64,000 nucleotides of DNA, taken from assembly GCF_032854445.1 (NCBI RefSeq), contig NC_088295.1, forward strand, positions 77,092,028-77,156,027, written 5' to 3'. This DNA is from Liolophura sinensis. Lineage: Eukaryota > Mollusca > Polyplacophora > Chitonida > Chitonidae. Positions 57,001 to 61,481 of this stretch are shown piece after piece; position 1 is the first letter of the stretch, and every line of letters starts with the position of its first letter. The notes under the pieces were generated by a model. It did no database searches. It was not told where the DNA came from and was given only the letters and a program-made list of their open reading frames with translations. The position numbers were made by a program, and so were the translations under genes.

Positions 57001-58623
57001 TGCAGAAGACTTTCATAAATAGTCAAGTATTTGAATATCACTCAGAAGGCAAACAAACATGTTCAGAATTTATAATAAACGGTAGAAATCAGATATCTCG
57101 AATGATTTATTTAATGTAGCATTTGAAATTCATATGGGCACTAGTAAGCACAAGACTTCAGACCGATTCAAACGTTACATGCGCATTCTTGTGTATGGTG
57201 TGAAACAACAATGAAACAACAATGAAATCATTAAATAATAATTAAATCAATTATTACCTTATTATTACAATTAAGACCTTTCTTTGAGTATATTTAAGCC
57301 TAAACAGAGATATCCTTCACATAGGTTAACCCCGTACAAATGAAAAAAATGTAAAATTGTTCCTTTACATATTGTGAAGTATTTAATTCCTTGCCTTGTT
57401 CTTGACCTGTAGTAAGCCAGATGATGTCAGTAATGTGTAATTCATTTTCTAACAGGGAAGGGACAACGTTTGTGGAGGAAGAACAAGAAGGAGAAGGAGA
57501 AGGTGCAGAACGAGACATAAGCTGTAAGCCAGTATACCACACATCGCTAACAATCCAGTTGTTGTAACTGACTGTATTTGACTAAACCTTCATGTAGTTA
57601 ATACAACATATGCTGTTTGTGCTCTCAGGCCGTCTGTCCGTTCATCCACAAGAGATTTTCTGTTGTAATCGTGAACACTTCTCACAAGATCTCCAAATAA
57701 TCATGTTTTCCATGATGTATTTACATGGGCTGAATTTTTCGCACTTTATAAAGTTTTTCGTCTGACCTTGGATTTTTTTCAGTGGCCCTTGGACTAGGTT
57801 TGGGCATCGGTCTTGGGGCTCTACTGTGCGCTGTGATCATTTTCCTGATGGTCAAAAAGCCCTGGGCCAAAGGCAGCGGTGAAGTGACAACTATATCCGC
57901 CAGACAGCCGTACGTAAATTTTTACCATTTCTTTTTGCAATTATTAATTTTTTCTTCAAGTCTTGTCAAAAAATTTTAAATCTTGTGATACACTTTTTTT
58001 CGTTATATATGTTATTTCTTTATACATTTTATCAGACTTGTGTGTCTACTTTTCATTTATTAGACTAACTGGATCGAAAGGGTCGTTGAACGGAAGACGA
58101 TCGTCTCGTGTATCACCAACCTAAACAATCCAGCATATAATGGTAAGCCTCGAAAGATCATTTCTCACTTTCATGAGTTTTAATTGCCATATATACAGAT
58201 CCCACGATGGGGATCAATCAAGGGTTGAGATTTGCGACCTTAGGTTCATTTTGCAAATGCCATTATGTTGGAAATCGTCCCACGCTATAGCTGTTTAAAT
58301 TCAAAGGCAACAATAATTATATCACTTGTCGTTTTCGTGTATGAAATAAGTATTATATTTTCAATCACAAACAAGCACAGGTTACAATCGAGGTGTGCAC
58401 AGTCACAAAACTTGGTAAGTCATAGTTCCCGTAACTTTTTCCTAAATGTTGTTGTTTAAGCTATAGCGCCACAAAATGATGAAACATCCATGTAAGGGGA
58501 GCTAACTATGTTGTTTAAACAGTTAATCCGAACAAGTCTGTTAATGTACCTCAACCAAAAGCTGGCTTTTCAGGCCGCTCTTCGGACTCCGTTAATGTTA
58601 GAAATGTCAGTCTTCTCGTATAA
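16938..58623 (+). CDS. MUC4-like transmembrane mucin (mucin repeats-NIDO-AMOP-VWD-EGFs-SEA-TM), 35 coding exons
   Basis: Hand-assembled gene: every junction is GT-AG, phases agree, and the sum is 6543 nt (2180 residues plus stop). Approximate residues: signal peptide 1-27; Ser/Thr-rich repeats 28-419; NIDO 420-655; AMOP 656-824; VWD 825-1022 with GDPH at 829-832; post-VWD region 1023-1175; EGF stalk 1176-1907; SEA 1908-2024 with GSVV at 1967-1970; EGF-like 2025-2054; acidic linker to 2077; transmembrane helix about 2080-2100; tail to 2180 with NPAY. NIDO-AMOP-VWD-EGF-TM is the MUC4 order; the long calcium-binding EGF stalk and SEA are additions. Predicted to be a cell-surface glycoprotein for barrier, adhesion or signalling; that role is inferred from the family. 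Exon coordinates are listed separately. Uncertain points are the tail splice, the exon 12 acceptor and the untranslated first exon. Confidence 0.88.
17366..17486 (+). mobile_element. SINE family A, truncated (intron 1)
   Basis: GATCGTGGGTTTCTCCCGGG through CACCATTATGCTGGCCGCCG to ACACCAATCAAATAAA. Head missing, tail short. Confidence 0.83.
17634..17740 (+). mobile_element. SINE family A, tRNA-like head only (intron 1)
   Basis: GGGGCCTCCGTGGCTCAGTT and the B box region are present, ending at AGCTCGTGCTGG. The body and tail are absent, the opposite of the usual 5' truncation. Confidence 0.8.
18095..18478 (+). mobile_element. SINE family A interrupted by unrelated sequence (intron 1)
   Basis: 18095-18240 matches the head and middle (ACTCAGGAGCCTCTCAGGAT, GAGTTCAATCCAGCTCGTAC, GGATGGTCGTGGGT). 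18410-18478 matches the tail (GGCCGTCATCGTAAGTGAAA, ATTCTTGAGCACGG, AATAAATA). About 165 bp of other sequence separates them. Confidence 0.6.
18894..20111 (+). CDS. Mucin gene exon 2: Ser/Thr-rich tandem-repeat exon
   Basis: 1218 nt, phase 1 to 1, acceptor TTTTACAG, donor GTAAAC. The first bases finish the signal peptide ([14 protein letters not shown]). The rest is nine full copies and a partial tenth of a 38-residue, 114-bp unit ([14 protein letters not shown], then [20 protein letters not shown]). It is rich in Thr and Ser for O-glycosylation, with repeated N-glycosylation sequons (NTT, NSS, NDS). Three variant positions (AP/NQ, GN/ND/GD, V/I) differ between copies. Long antisense open frames here are shadows of the repeat. 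Confidence 0.9.
18968..20040. repeat. Coding 114-bp VNTR
   Basis: Nine nearly identical 114-bp units plus a truncated one, all in frame. Alternation of AP and NQ types in the second half suggests a 228-bp higher-order unit. Confidence 0.92.
20603..20721 (+). CDS. Mucin gene exon 3: NIDO domain, first part
   Basis: Phase 1 to 0. Encodes [18 protein letters not shown]..., the typical LFpyG...GD...DD opening of the nidogen-like NIDO domain. Acceptor CTTGTTGTAG, donor GTAAGT. Confidence 0.88.
21050..21205. repeat. Cluster of short dyad motifs (intron 3)
   Basis: Repeated ACAGAA/TTCTGTTA and TATGTTGAATAAG/CTTATTCAACAT-like half sites occur in both orientations over about 150 bp, similar in style to the 14.7-kb palindrome cluster. 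Confidence 0.35.
21900..22241 (+). CDS. Mucin gene exon 4: NIDO domain, middle
   Basis: 342 nt, phase 0 to 0. [10 protein letters not shown] and [10 protein letters not shown] are the conserved NIDO core. A Tyr-rich stretch (residues 498-511, ten Tyr in 14) follows FWAD where relatives have a short turn. It ends ...ILKATWHNV...GGQE. Confidence 0.9.
22834..22977 (+). mobile_element. SINE family A, truncated (intron 4)
   Basis: CTCTCCGGCCGTAAGTGGGA to CACCAATCAAATAAATAA, with a small internal deletion. It ends about 40 bp before the exon 5 acceptor. Confidence 0.87.
23022..23232 (+). CDS. Mucin gene exon 5: NIDO domain, end
   Basis: 211 nt, phase 0 to 1. Begins [20 protein letters not shown]. 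The donor GTTAAC at 23233 was chosen over GTAGGT at 23229 because only the former restores the frame, giving [12 protein letters not shown] with exon 6, which matches NIDO domain ends. Confidence 0.82.
23263..23713. mobile_element. MITE-B, copy 2 (intron 5)
   Basis: Left end GGTCAGATGAAGACGATTAA, then ACACTGCCC, is mirrored at the right by GGACAGTGTTTAATGGTCCT, then TCATCTGAC. The internal block ACATTTGAAAGTTTGGATTC parallels the copy at 2638-3003. Confidence 0.7.
23997..24094. repeat. 49-bp tandem duplication (intron 5)
   Basis: Two copies of a unit starting TTTAACAAGAA and containing ATACAAATACTAAA. Confidence 0.75.
24807..25075 (+). CDS. Mucin gene exon 6: NIDO/AMOP junction
   Basis: 269 nt, phase 1 to 0. 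After GLWIFQLD comes CLNWYEAQ, then [16 protein letters not shown], the conserved Cys/Trp and PCPC region of AMOP (adhesion-associated domain in MUC4 and other proteins). Donor GTAAGC. Confidence 0.9.
26070..26397 (+). mobile_element. SINE family B, nearly full length (intron 6)
   Basis: tRNA-like head GACCGACCACGATAGCACAG, then TCGGTAGAGCC, with CCTGGGTCGAGTCATCC as B box. The body has GCTTGGCGTTCAGCATGAAG, GACCCGTATCAGTATAATGG and ACTAGATACAAAAAAGG. The 3' part GACGTTAAACCCCAGGC is also shared with 37083-37432. Confidence 0.83.
27085..27258 (+). mobile_element. Divergent SINE family A (intron 6)
   Basis: ACCGGATGGTGGTTGGTTTC, TCCTCCCGCCATCATGTTGG and AATATTCTTGAGTATGGCTG mark the body. It is diverged and ends about 30 bp before the exon 7 acceptor. 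Confidence 0.75.
27289..27562 (+). CDS. Mucin gene exon 7: AMOP domain, second part
   Basis: 274 nt, phase 0 to 1. [13 protein letters not shown] opens with the AMOP CC pair; later [16 protein letters not shown] contains the second CC, and the exon ends at GYRPQRR. Extra Trp-rich stretch ([17 protein letters not shown]). Donor GTGAGA. Confidence 0.9.
28100..28354 (+). CDS. Mucin gene exon 8: VWD domain with GDPH motif
   Basis: 255 nt, phase 1 to 1. [20 protein letters not shown] is the canonical von Willebrand type D start. GDPH (28111-28122) is the sequence at which MUC4 and several other mucins are known to split. Donor GTGAGT. Confidence 0.93.
28503..28596. repeat. 12-bp minisatellite (intron 8)
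   Basis: About seven units of GGTTAGTCAGGA with small variants. Confidence 0.85.
28722..28842 (+). repeat. Degenerate SINE family A (intron 8)
   Basis: GTCAGTAACCTGCGGATGGT, then CGTAGGTTTC, and TAAAATATTCTTGAATATCG are recognisable. No AAAT tail remains. Confidence 0.72.
29394..29528 (+). CDS. Mucin gene exon 9: VWD domain, middle
   Basis: 135 nt, phase 1 to 1. [20 protein letters not shown], then [16 protein letters not shown]. Acceptor TTTGTATTTGCAG, donor GTAAGC. Confidence 0.85.
29873..30076 (+). CDS. Mucin gene exon 10: VWD domain, end
   Basis: 204 nt, phase 1 to 1. Contains [20 protein letters not shown], the conserved GLLG.fNdd..DDf..pnG of VWD domains. Donor GTAAGA. Confidence 0.92.
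30459..30704 (+). CDS. Mucin gene exon 11: post-VWD region
   Basis: 246 nt, phase 1 to 1. W.v.d..SvFt[11 protein letters not shown], then [16 protein letters not shown] matches the region that follows VWD in MUC4-type proteins (C...C.FD...T.n). Donor GTGAGT. Confidence 0.9.
30733..30890. mobile_element. Small inverted-repeat element (MITE-D, intron 11)
   Basis: The left end GGGCCCGCTTTCACCAAACA and the right end ATTGT.GGGCTC, read in reverse, are loosely complementary over the terminal bases. About 155 bp. A similar GGGCCCGTTTCACAAATGCT start occurs at 34848. Confidence 0.4.
30957..31034 (-). repeat. SINE family A 3' fragment (intron 11)
   Basis: TTTATTTATTTGATTGGTGT, then TTTACGCCCGTA, to CTTGTACGACGGCG. 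Confidence 0.75.
31506..31719 (+). CDS. Mucin gene exon 12: post-VWD linker domain
   Basis: 214 nt, phase 1 to 2. [13 protein letters not shown]..., then [14 protein letters not shown]. Many N-glycosylation sequons. An upstream acceptor at 31427 is also in frame and would add 26 residues; the shorter form was chosen because family members pass directly into the LPP/LPN motif. Confidence 0.82.
31735..32935. other. Intron 12, nothing recognised
   Basis: AT-rich intron with no exon-like segment consistent with the phase and no repeat I could identify. Confidence 0.5.
32936..33120 (+). CDS. Mucin gene exon 13: first half of EGF module 1
   Basis: 185 nt, phase 2 to 1. [20 protein letters not shown] leads into [13 protein letters not shown] and [10 protein letters not shown], an EGF whose last Cys falls in exon 14. 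Donor GTACGA. Confidence 0.88.
33861..33980. repeat. 70-bp tandem duplication (intron 13)
   Basis: GGTCACTGATATCAC...GTTTCTACATGTA recurs 70 bp apart. Confidence 0.8.
34056..34258 (-). repeat. Divergent near-full SINE family A (intron 13)
   Basis: Minus-strand: TCAAGAATATTTCACTTATA, GGCATTATGGTTAGAG, then CTTGAACTCACAACG at the B box. Old copy. Confidence 0.75.
34314..34478 (+). CDS. Mucin gene exon 14: second half of EGF module 1 pair
   Basis: 165 nt, phase 1 to 1. [20 protein letters not shown], then [18 protein letters not shown]. Completes GWIGDNC of the previous EGF and adds a second. Donor GTAACA. Confidence 0.88.
35757..35876 (+). CDS. Mucin gene exon 15: calcium-binding EGF
   Basis: 120 nt, phase 1 to 1. 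[12 protein letters not shown], then [12 protein letters not shown]: DxDEC calcium site and the CxNxxxxFxC Asp/Asn-hydroxylation consensus. Confidence 0.92.
36131..36298. repeat. About 41-bp minisatellite, 4 copies (intron 15)
   Basis: Units with GTCCGTAAGTTAATCT and AAATCTCCAAGATTATAAG. Confidence 0.75.
36299..36460. repeat. 81-bp tandem duplication (intron 15)
   Basis: CAGTTATCAGTTAGTTATAC onward is repeated with a handful of differences, directly abutting the 41-bp array. Confidence 0.88.
36735..36866 (+). CDS. Mucin gene exon 16: calcium-binding EGF
   Basis: 132 nt, phase 1 to 1. [24 protein letters not shown]. Donor GTAAGT. Confidence 0.92.
37083..37432 (-). mobile_element. SINE family B, nearly full length (intron 16)
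   Basis: Minus-strand copy; the head at the right reads in reverse as GGTCCTGATGGCTGAGTTGG, then TAAAGCGTCGG, a tRNA-like A box. The body shares GACCCGTATCAGTATAATGG and the tail TTTTTCAGTCATATGACGAC. Confidence 0.85.
37606..37725 (+). CDS. Mucin gene exon 17: non-calcium EGF
   Basis: 120 nt, phase 1 to 1. [16 protein letters not shown], then [17 protein letters not shown]. Lacks DxDEC. Homologous in position to exons 22 and 27. Donor GTACGT. Confidence 0.88.
37733..37775 (+). pseudogene. Possible EGF-exon tail remnant
   Basis: Just past the exon 17 donor, a different frame reads [15 protein letters not shown] and is followed by GTAAGT. This mirrors the end of exon 17 ([15 protein letters not shown], then a donor), suggesting a duplicated 3' exon end. 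Confidence 0.5.
37910..41035. repeat. 59-bp minisatellite, about 50 copies (intron 17)
   Basis: Unit: CCAGTGTATGTTGGCGGTTA, then GACCATCACTACAAAACTAC, AGGGATTATTTGTTAAAGA. Copies on the left are more divergent; 39400-40900 is most homogeneous, with recurring variant blocks (GGCGGTTAGACCATC vs GGCTGTTAGAACTTT). Short open frames here are by-products. Confidence 0.96.
41295..41411 (+). CDS. Mucin gene exon 18: calcium-binding EGF
   Basis: 117 nt, phase 1 to 1. [30 protein letters not shown]. Donor GTTAGT. Confidence 0.9.
41415..41635. repeat. About 22-bp minisatellite (intron 18, array 1)
   Basis: About ten units of ATCAAAGTAAACGCCTCGAAC with variants, beginning almost at the donor of exon 18. 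Confidence 0.88.
41800..42755. repeat. 22-bp minisatellite, about 43 units (intron 18, array 2)
   Basis: GGCTAGTATGGCGGGTATCA-CT units alternate with GACTGATATGG and TATGGAAGG variants. Confidence 0.94.
42916..43161 (+). CDS. Mucin gene exon 19: double EGF (module 2)
   Basis: 246 nt, phase 1 to 1. [16 protein letters not shown] and [20 protein letters not shown], then [14 protein letters not shown]. Same two-domain exon layout as exon 24. Donor GTAGGC. Confidence 0.92.
43470..43589 (+). CDS. Mucin gene exon 20: calcium-binding EGF
   Basis: 120 nt, phase 1 to 1. [27 protein letters not shown]. Donor GTACGT. Confidence 0.92.
43811..43936 (+). CDS. Mucin gene exon 21: calcium-binding EGF
   Basis: 126 nt, phase 1 to 1. 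[24 protein letters not shown]. Donor GTATGT. Confidence 0.92.
44050..44180. repeat. 43-bp minisatellite, 3 copies (intron 21)
   Basis: GCCAGTGTCAAGAAACGCTG, then TTCACAGATATCAGTTATAA-AAT repeated three times. Confidence 0.88.
44530..44655 (+). CDS. Mucin gene exon 22: non-calcium EGF
   Basis: 126 nt, phase 1 to 1. [31 protein letters not shown]. Lacks DxDEC; counterpart of exons 17 and 27. Donor GTATAT. Confidence 0.88.
44995..46115. repeat. 87-bp minisatellite, about 13 copies, reading frame open (intron 22)
   Basis: Unit of 29 codons, e.g. [20 protein letters not shown], then WGLLRMKKR. Two types alternate: MKNML/SYRFKS and MKKRL/SCRFMS, a 174-bp higher-order unit. One 1-bp deletion near 45693 breaks the frame; before it the frame is open from 44779. 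Lies between two EGF exons that splice in phase without it. Confidence 0.94.
46152..46268 (+). CDS. Mucin gene exon 23: calcium-binding EGF
   Basis: 117 nt, phase 1 to 1. [26 protein letters not shown]. Begins about 35 bp after the 87-bp array. Donor GTAAGT. Confidence 0.93.
46396..46410. repeat. Poly-G tract
   Basis: A run of about 14 G in intron 23. Confidence 0.9.
47239..47487 (+). CDS. Mucin gene exon 24: double EGF (module 3)
   Basis: 249 nt, phase 1 to 1. [36 protein letters not shown], then [15 protein letters not shown]. Close relative of exon 19. Donor GTAAGT. Confidence 0.92.
48056..48181 (+). CDS. Mucin gene exon 25: EGF
   Basis: 126 nt, phase 1 to 1. [33 protein letters not shown]. 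The usual first Asp of DxDEC is Asn because the split codon starts with A. Donor GTAACT. Confidence 0.9.
48471..48504 (-). repeat. SINE family A 3' end fragment (intron 25)
   Basis: TTTATTTGATTAGTGTATAG, then CCGTACTC. Confidence 0.5.
48637..48759 (+). CDS. Mucin gene exon 26: calcium-binding EGF
   Basis: 123 nt, phase 1 to 1. [27 protein letters not shown]. Donor GTAACC. Confidence 0.92.
48990..49112 (+). mobile_element. SINE family A, truncated (intron 26)
   Basis: GACAGCAACCTGCGGATGGT to AAATAAATAAAT, with a small internal deletion in the CCCGGGCTC segment. Confidence 0.86.
49315..49352. repeat. Poly-C and (CCCA)n tract
   Basis: About 14 C followed by CCCA repeats in intron 26. Confidence 0.9.
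49770..49892 (+). CDS. Mucin gene exon 27: non-calcium EGF
   Basis: 123 nt, phase 1 to 1. [34 protein letters not shown]. Counterpart of exons 17 and 22, closing module 3. Donor GTAAGT. Confidence 0.88.
49920..51235. repeat. 57-bp minisatellite with 153-bp higher-order units (intron 27)
   Basis: Basic unit AATGAATAATGTAGACGTGA, then ACGGCGCAATTTTAAGTCTG, TTTGTAGGCCCACGTGT. From 50639 a 153-bp composite recurs three times (50639, 50792, 50945). Both periods are multiples of three, which produces a 290-codon open frame on the minus strand (50321-51193) and shorter plus-strand frames. Confidence 0.94.
51790..51902 (+). CDS. Mucin gene exon 28: SEA domain, start
   Basis: 113 nt, phase 1 to 0. 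[20 protein letters not shown], then [15 protein letters not shown]: beta strand then helix, as in SEA domains. Donor GTAAGT. Confidence 0.88.
51929..52068 (+). repeat. Degenerate SINE family A (intron 28)
   Basis: GGCTGAGTAGTTAGGATGCT resembles the head; TAAATGAAATATTCCTGAGT and ACACCAATCAA the tail. The middle is deleted. Confidence 0.65.
52364..52492 (+). mobile_element. SINE family A, truncated (intron 28)
   Basis: GTCAGCAACCTGCGGATGGT through the body to (AAAT)n, well preserved, with a short deletion before ATCAATCAAATAAA. Confidence 0.88.
52662..52720 (+). CDS. Mucin gene exon 29: SEA domain, middle
   Basis: 59 nt, phase 0 to 2. [20 protein letters not shown]. Donor GTAAGT. The small exon is accepted because it joins flanking SEA exons in phase. 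Confidence 0.85.
53337..53515 (+). CDS. Mucin gene exon 30: SEA domain with GSVV motif
   Basis: 179 nt, phase 2 to 1. [16 protein letters not shown] contains the G-SVV autoproteolysis motif known from MUC1-type SEA domains (GSVV at 53341-53352). Donor GTTAGT. Confidence 0.9.
53990..54476. mobile_element. MITE-A, copy 2, 5'-truncated (intron 30)
   Basis: Parallels 16115-16634: CACTAGAATTTGATCTTTTC, CATCACGTCCTTATTTATAA, AAATACCCACCAT, and the right end TTTTCTTCTCCTTTAATA. The left inverted repeat is missing, and the internal region holds a (GT)n run at about 54036-54074. Confidence 0.75.
54036..54074. repeat. (GT)n microsatellite
   Basis: About 19 uninterrupted GT units. Confidence 0.95.
54625..55925. 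repeat. 25-bp minisatellite, about 50 copies (intron 30)
   Basis: Unit CACAGTATATCAGATGTCAC, then AATCA. The CANNTG core is kept while its middle two bases vary (CAGCTG, CAGATG, CACCTG, CATCTG). With a 25-nt period the array rotates through all frames and stays mostly open, creating spurious proteins of 110-261 codons. Confidence 0.95.
56366..56456 (+). CDS. Mucin gene exon 31: juxtamembrane EGF-like segment
   Basis: 91 nt, phase 1 to 2. [20 protein letters not shown], then GKGVVECHP: four cysteines in a short EGF-like pattern. Donor GTGAGT. Confidence 0.85.
56672..57650. repeat. Segmental duplication, copy 1 (introns 31-32 and exon 32)
   Basis: Highly similar to 59592-60540, including TGAAAACAATGTTAAGGGAC and CCTGAATAAATTAACAAGAA. 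The middle is nearly identical; the edges are more divergent. Confidence 0.93.
57456..57523 (+). CDS. Mucin gene exon 32: acidic linker
   Basis: 68 nt, phase 2 to 1. [20 protein letters not shown], a Glu/Gly-rich juxtamembrane linker. Acceptor TTTTCTAACAG, donor GTAAGC. Confidence 0.82.
57783..57913 (+). CDS. Mucin gene exon 33: transmembrane helix
   Basis: 131 nt, phase 1 to 0. [20 protein letters not shown], then FLMVKK: a Gly-rich transmembrane helix with a Lys stop-transfer. Two donors overlap at its end: GTACGT (57910) and GTAAAT (57914). The second keeps the NPAY frame in exon 34. Confidence 0.85.
58064..58142 (+). CDS. Mucin gene exon 34: cytoplasmic tail with NPAY
   Basis: 79 nt, phase 0 to 1. 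[20 protein letters not shown], then NNPAYN. NPxY motifs in cytoplasmic tails bind PTB-domain or endocytic adaptors. Using the other donor of exon 33 shifts the frame to a tail that stops at TAA 58122-58124. Donor GTAAGC. Confidence 0.75.
58523..58623 (+). CDS. Mucin gene exon 35: tail end and stop
   Basis: Coding 101 nt. [20 protein letters not shown], then [13 protein letters not shown] and TAA at 58621-58623. Phase fits exon 34 exactly and closes the 2180-residue model. Confidence 0.75.
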
Positions 58624-58935
58624 ATATCATACTTACAAGTAGTTACGCTGCTCTGGATAAGACACTTTGGACTTTGCTCGAGTATTAAAACTTAAATCAC
58701 ATGTGTCTTGATCATCTAACGAAGCCGAATCTATTTCTATCTGATTTAGGGGAATATGTGTGGAGTGGACGAAGCGGGAGGTAATCGCGCAGTGCCTTAA
58801 CTGCAGATGAAAGGTCTGGTACCTGGATAACCTCTATTTCGTCGTCGCCATCTACTTACAGTGTTCTTCCATAGCGTTGACGTTATCTTAGAAATAAGTT
58901 ATATAAAAAATAAACAATGTCATATTCTGACTGTT
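58624..58935 (+). other. Probable 3' UTR with AATAAA
   Basis: AATAAA at about 58909-58914 lies some 290 bp after the stop codon. Confidence 0.5.
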
Positions 58936-59591
58936 TGCCGACTATTTGCCGTGTTTTATGGACATATTGGTGTCATTATAAGAAATTGATTTTGTTTTAT
59001 TACTTTTTGACAATGCTTTCGTTTTCTAGAAAGTATCCACACAATATGAATACCGTTGAAAGTATTACATTTAACTTTGTATTTGGTGTTTTTGTGGAAT
59101 AATTCAATCTGATGGACCCTTTTTAAGGAGGGGGGGAGGCATTTCAAAAGTCCACAAAACTTAGAGTGTTTTGTATCAGAGTGAGAAATTGGACAAATTT
59201 TGACACTTCATCGAAATGCAAAAGGCTTACTATAAATCAATTATATATGTATGTTTACAAAAATATAGGTTTGTGTAAAAAAAAATATGTGTGTGTTTAG
59301 GAAACTTGCTATTCCTACGATTTTTGTGTCATGTTTTCTATTCTTAGTTTTGGTAACTGTATTGTTTCTATATATAAATTTTGATATTTTCCATGGTTAT
59401 ACAAAAATGTGAAACGCATTTCCAAAATGTGTCCTCTAGAAATGCGTGTAACCTGCCCTTTGTCTTAGCGTTACAAACTTTGAAAAAAGGCATTTCTTTA
59501 TTGTGTAACCTGTTTTCTTATCGCCTGCATGTTTTAGAACTGCAGAAGTTTGTTTTATAAATAGTCAAGTATTTGAATATTATTTTTTTTC
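58936..59591. other. Intergenic region, nothing recognised
   Basis: AT-rich; short open frames only. It separates the gene end from the second copy of the duplication. Confidence 0.4.
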
Positions 59592-61160
59592 TCAGGCGCT
59601 CCCAACTACCATGGCAAAAGCTGACATAGTTTTAAAAGGATGCAGGGATGTTAATTGGAATTTATTCGACGTCATTGGTCTAAAATTACTTAAAATGCTG
59701 TGTTGTTATCACATTTATTAAACATTCCGTGAAAACAATGTTAAGGGACCAAGTTTTAGGGACTTTTACAGTCCGCCATCAGGACTAGTTTACGTATATT
59801 TTATATACCACCTCTTCCCATGCTTGACAATTAGTGTTTATATTTTGCCCCAGGGAGGCCTGAATAAATTAACAAGAATAAACAGGTTGTTCATATGCAT
59901 GTTTTACATTGCGTGTTTTAAACTGCAGAAGACTTTCATAAAAAGTCAAGTATTTGAATATCACTCAGAAGGCAAACAAACATGTTCAGAATTTATAATA
60001 AACGGTAGAAATCAGATATCTCGAATGATTTATTTAATGTAGCATTTGAAATTCATATGGGCACTAGTAAGCACAAGACTTCAGACCGATTCAAACGTTA
60101 CATGTGCATTCTTGTGTATGGTGTGAAACAACAATGAAATCATTAAATAATAATTAAATTAATTATTACCTTATTATTACAATTAAGACCTTTCCTTGAG
60201 TATATTTAAGCCTAAACAGAGATATCCTTCACATAGGTTAACCCCTTTACATATTGTGAAGCATTTAATTCATGAATTCATAGTAAATGAAATCATGTCA
60301 GTAATTAATTTTCAGGAAAACAGGAAAGTGACGATACTTGGTGAAGAAGCTGCAGAAAAAGAGATAAAATGTAAACCAGTTAACCAGATATGCCGTTAAT
60401 TCGTTGTAACTGACTGTAATTGCCTACACCTCACTGTGATTAATACAACATTTGTGGTTTGTGATGTCAATCCATCTGTCCGTTCGTCCACTAGACATTT
60501 TCTGGTGTAATAGTAAACACTTTTCACAAGATCATCTCGAATTAACATATGGACAATTTCTTATTTGCATCTTAAGTAGGATTTGTTTATCGAGTTGTAT
60601 GATTGTCCACCAATGTAGTTAATTCATCTAGATCTGGCTGCTCAGTTGTACATACATTGCTTGCAGCGTATCTCTAAAAACTTACAGCCACTGTGCTCAT
60701 ACAAATTTCCTTACCGGATCGTCACTACAGATTGTCTTCTAGAAAGAGGGAACATTTCTCAGCTGTTTGCTGTGGTACTCTATAATGGTAAACTCAGACA
60801 TGAACTCTGAAACAGAAGGCTCCTGTGAACTAGATGAATTTTGGATTGGTTTTTATATTTATTAGAAAGGTGTACGCAGCACTGAAGAATTCTTCATTTA
60901 TATATGACGGTCAAATCACAGCACATCTCAGATTTGAAGAACATACAGATTTATGTATATGTTTTCCCCTCTGACCTTGAACTCTTTCAGTGGCTTTCTT
61001 GGGGTTCTGCTGGCCGCTGTGATCAGTTTCCTATTACTGAGAGCAGAGAGATCTACAAATTCCCTGCCCAAGGCCGGTTGCAAACCTGCATCTCGTGTGT
61101 CCCAGCGATTGAAAGCAACCATCTATATAACCTTTACACCACAGCCCGCTCTCTGAAAAG
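59592..61160 (+). pseudogene. Decayed duplicate of the mucin transmembrane-exon region
   Basis: 59592-60540 aligns with 56672-57650. An exon 32 counterpart (about 60316-60369: AATTTTCAG acceptor, ...GEEAAEKEI..., GTAAAC donor) and an exon 33 counterpart (from about 60991, after CTCTTTCAG) are present. The latter reads GFLGVLLAAVISFLLLRA, compared with [18 protein letters not shown] net loss of about 22 nt at its start changes the splice phase. No counterpart of exon 31 was found. It could be a relic or a rarely used alternative 3' end. Confidence 0.75.
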
Positions 61161-61204
61161 CTTCCTTGAGCACTCCCAATCCTAAATACATAAAATGTCT
61201 TTGA

Positions 61205-61469
61205 TTTATTTATTTGTTTGATTGGTGTACTGAAGAATATTCACTTATACAACGGCGGCTAGTATTATGGTGGGAGGAAACCGGACAGAGCCTGGGGGAA
61301 ATCCACAACCATCCGCAGGTTGCTGGGGGGGGGGGGGGGCTTCCCACGCACGGCCGGAGAGGAAACCAACATAAGCTTGACTTGAACTCATAGCGACCGC
61401 ATTGGTGGGAGGCTCCTGGGCTATGGTGCTGGGTTGGTGTGCTAGCCCCCTCAACCTATCGAGGCCCAG
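61205..61469 (-). mobile_element. Full-length SINE family A
   Basis: Minus-strand copy with body, a poly-G run at about 61326-61339 and a tRNA-like head. Flanked by a 12-bp target-site duplication, AAATGTCTTTGA, at 61193-61204 and 61470-61481. Inserted in the tail of the decayed duplicate. Confidence 0.9.
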
Positions 61470-61481
61470 AAATGTCTTTGA

